From Achromobacter pestifer (GTDB lineage Bacteria; Pseudomonadota; Gammaproteobacteria; Burkholderiales; Burkholderiaceae_B), in NCBI RefSeq assembly GCF_013267355.1, contig NZ_CP053985.1:6572001-6636000 (forward strand): a stretch of DNA of 64,000 nucleotides, given 5' to 3'. The translations under genes were made by a program, and so were the position numbers. Under the pieces are notes generated by a model that was not told the DNA's origin, searched no databases, and saw only the letters and a program-made list of their open reading frames with translations. Below, one piece after another: positions 63,829 through 64,000 of the stretch (position 1 is the first letter of the stretch; each line of letters opens with the position of its first letter).

Positions 63829-64000
63829 CTACTGCCGTTCCAAGGCGTAGACCAGGCAATGCTCGGTCGCGCGCGCCATGTACTTCTTCACCGAGCTGAC
63901 CGTCACGCCCAGCCTGGCCGCGATGTCCGCGTAGCTTGCGCCTTCAAGCTGCGACATCAGGAAGGCGCGCCGCACCTTGTCGCCCAAGCCATGCAGCATG
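63829..64000 (-). CDS. ECF sigma factor (FecI-like), C-terminal part only
   Basis: The last 56 codons of a sigma-70 family gene that continues beyond the window. The visible part is region 4: KVRRAFLMSQLEGASYADIA, then RLGVTVSSVKKYMARATEHC, ending VYALERQ. The helix-turn-helix wording is that of iron-starvation sigma factors. It is the first gene of the unit with the FecR and receptor that follow. Confidence 0.88.
   Translation of the reverse strand, partial: MLHGLGDKVRRAFLMSQLEGASYADIAARLGVTVSSVKKYMARATEHCLVYALERQ

Overview
The window is GC-rich, densely packed DNA from a betaproteobacterium. It most resembles the Alcaligenaceae (Achromobacter/Bordetella type). Evidence for this is four Bug-type (TctC-like) periplasmic solute receptors, several LysR/TetR/IclR-regulated catabolic clusters, two FecI/FecR/TonB-receptor iron units and many 4-bp ATGA-type gene overlaps. 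The assignment rests on gene content alone. No rRNA, tRNA, CRISPR array, insertion sequence or prophage was recognised. One long tandem repeat array is present.

Layout. 0.1-2.7 kb: a small hypothetical gene, a flavin monooxygenase and a divergent LysR gene. 2.7-9.0 kb: an iron-uptake operon on the minus strand (ECF sigma factor, FecR, TonB-dependent receptor, PepSY membrane protein) with a Fur-like palindrome upstream. 9.1-15.1 kb: envelope and redox-sensor genes: a glycine-zipper protein, a flavin-barrel/GAF regulator-like protein with a flavin-barrel partner, a hemerythrin-like protein, a DUF4189 protein, a lipoprotein and a membrane protein. 15.3-22.6 kb: an MdtABC-type RND efflux operon with two permeases. 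22.6-27.8 kb: an IclR-controlled operon (HMG-CoA lyase-like, CoA transferase, two Bug receptors). 27.9-28.9 kb: a 285-bp tandem repeat array between convergent genes. 28.9-36.4 kb: a TetR-controlled cluster that looks like CoA-dependent aromatic acid breakdown. 36.5-39.9 kb: LysR, M20 peptidase and Bug receptor. 39.9-42.7 kb: a SYLF protein, a second PepSY protein and a DUF3325 protein. 42.7-47.1 kb: anaerobic ribonucleotide reductase and a flavin oxidoreductase. 47.2-50.4 kb: an autoregulated TetR gene with a rifampicin-phosphotransferase-like enzyme. 50.4-55.9 kb: a two-component system divergent from a periplasmic methionine-repair operon. 55.9-60.3 kb: small membrane ORFs, a nitrilase remnant, LysR, SDR and MFS genes. 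60.3-64.0 kb: a second receptor/FecR/sigma unit cut by the window end.

Two systems stand out. The first is the 50.4-55.9 kb island. It joins an OmpR-type two-component system, a cytochrome b, a molybdopterin reductase of the YedY/SUOX fold, a secreted protein with methionine at every fifth residue, and exported MsrB and MsrA. It reads as a periplasmic oxidant (hypochlorite-like) scavenging and repair circuit. The second is the class III ribonucleotide reductase. Its glycyl-radical loop is absent from the 664-residue NrdD and is instead encoded by a separate 60-codon gene between nrdD and nrdG. An FNR-like box and two NrdR boxes lie upstream.

Several operator-like palindromes were read directly from the sequence: tandem IclR-type sites, tandem TetR-type sites, and a perfect 17-bp inverted repeat around a -10-like element. 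They link regulators to neighbouring operons.
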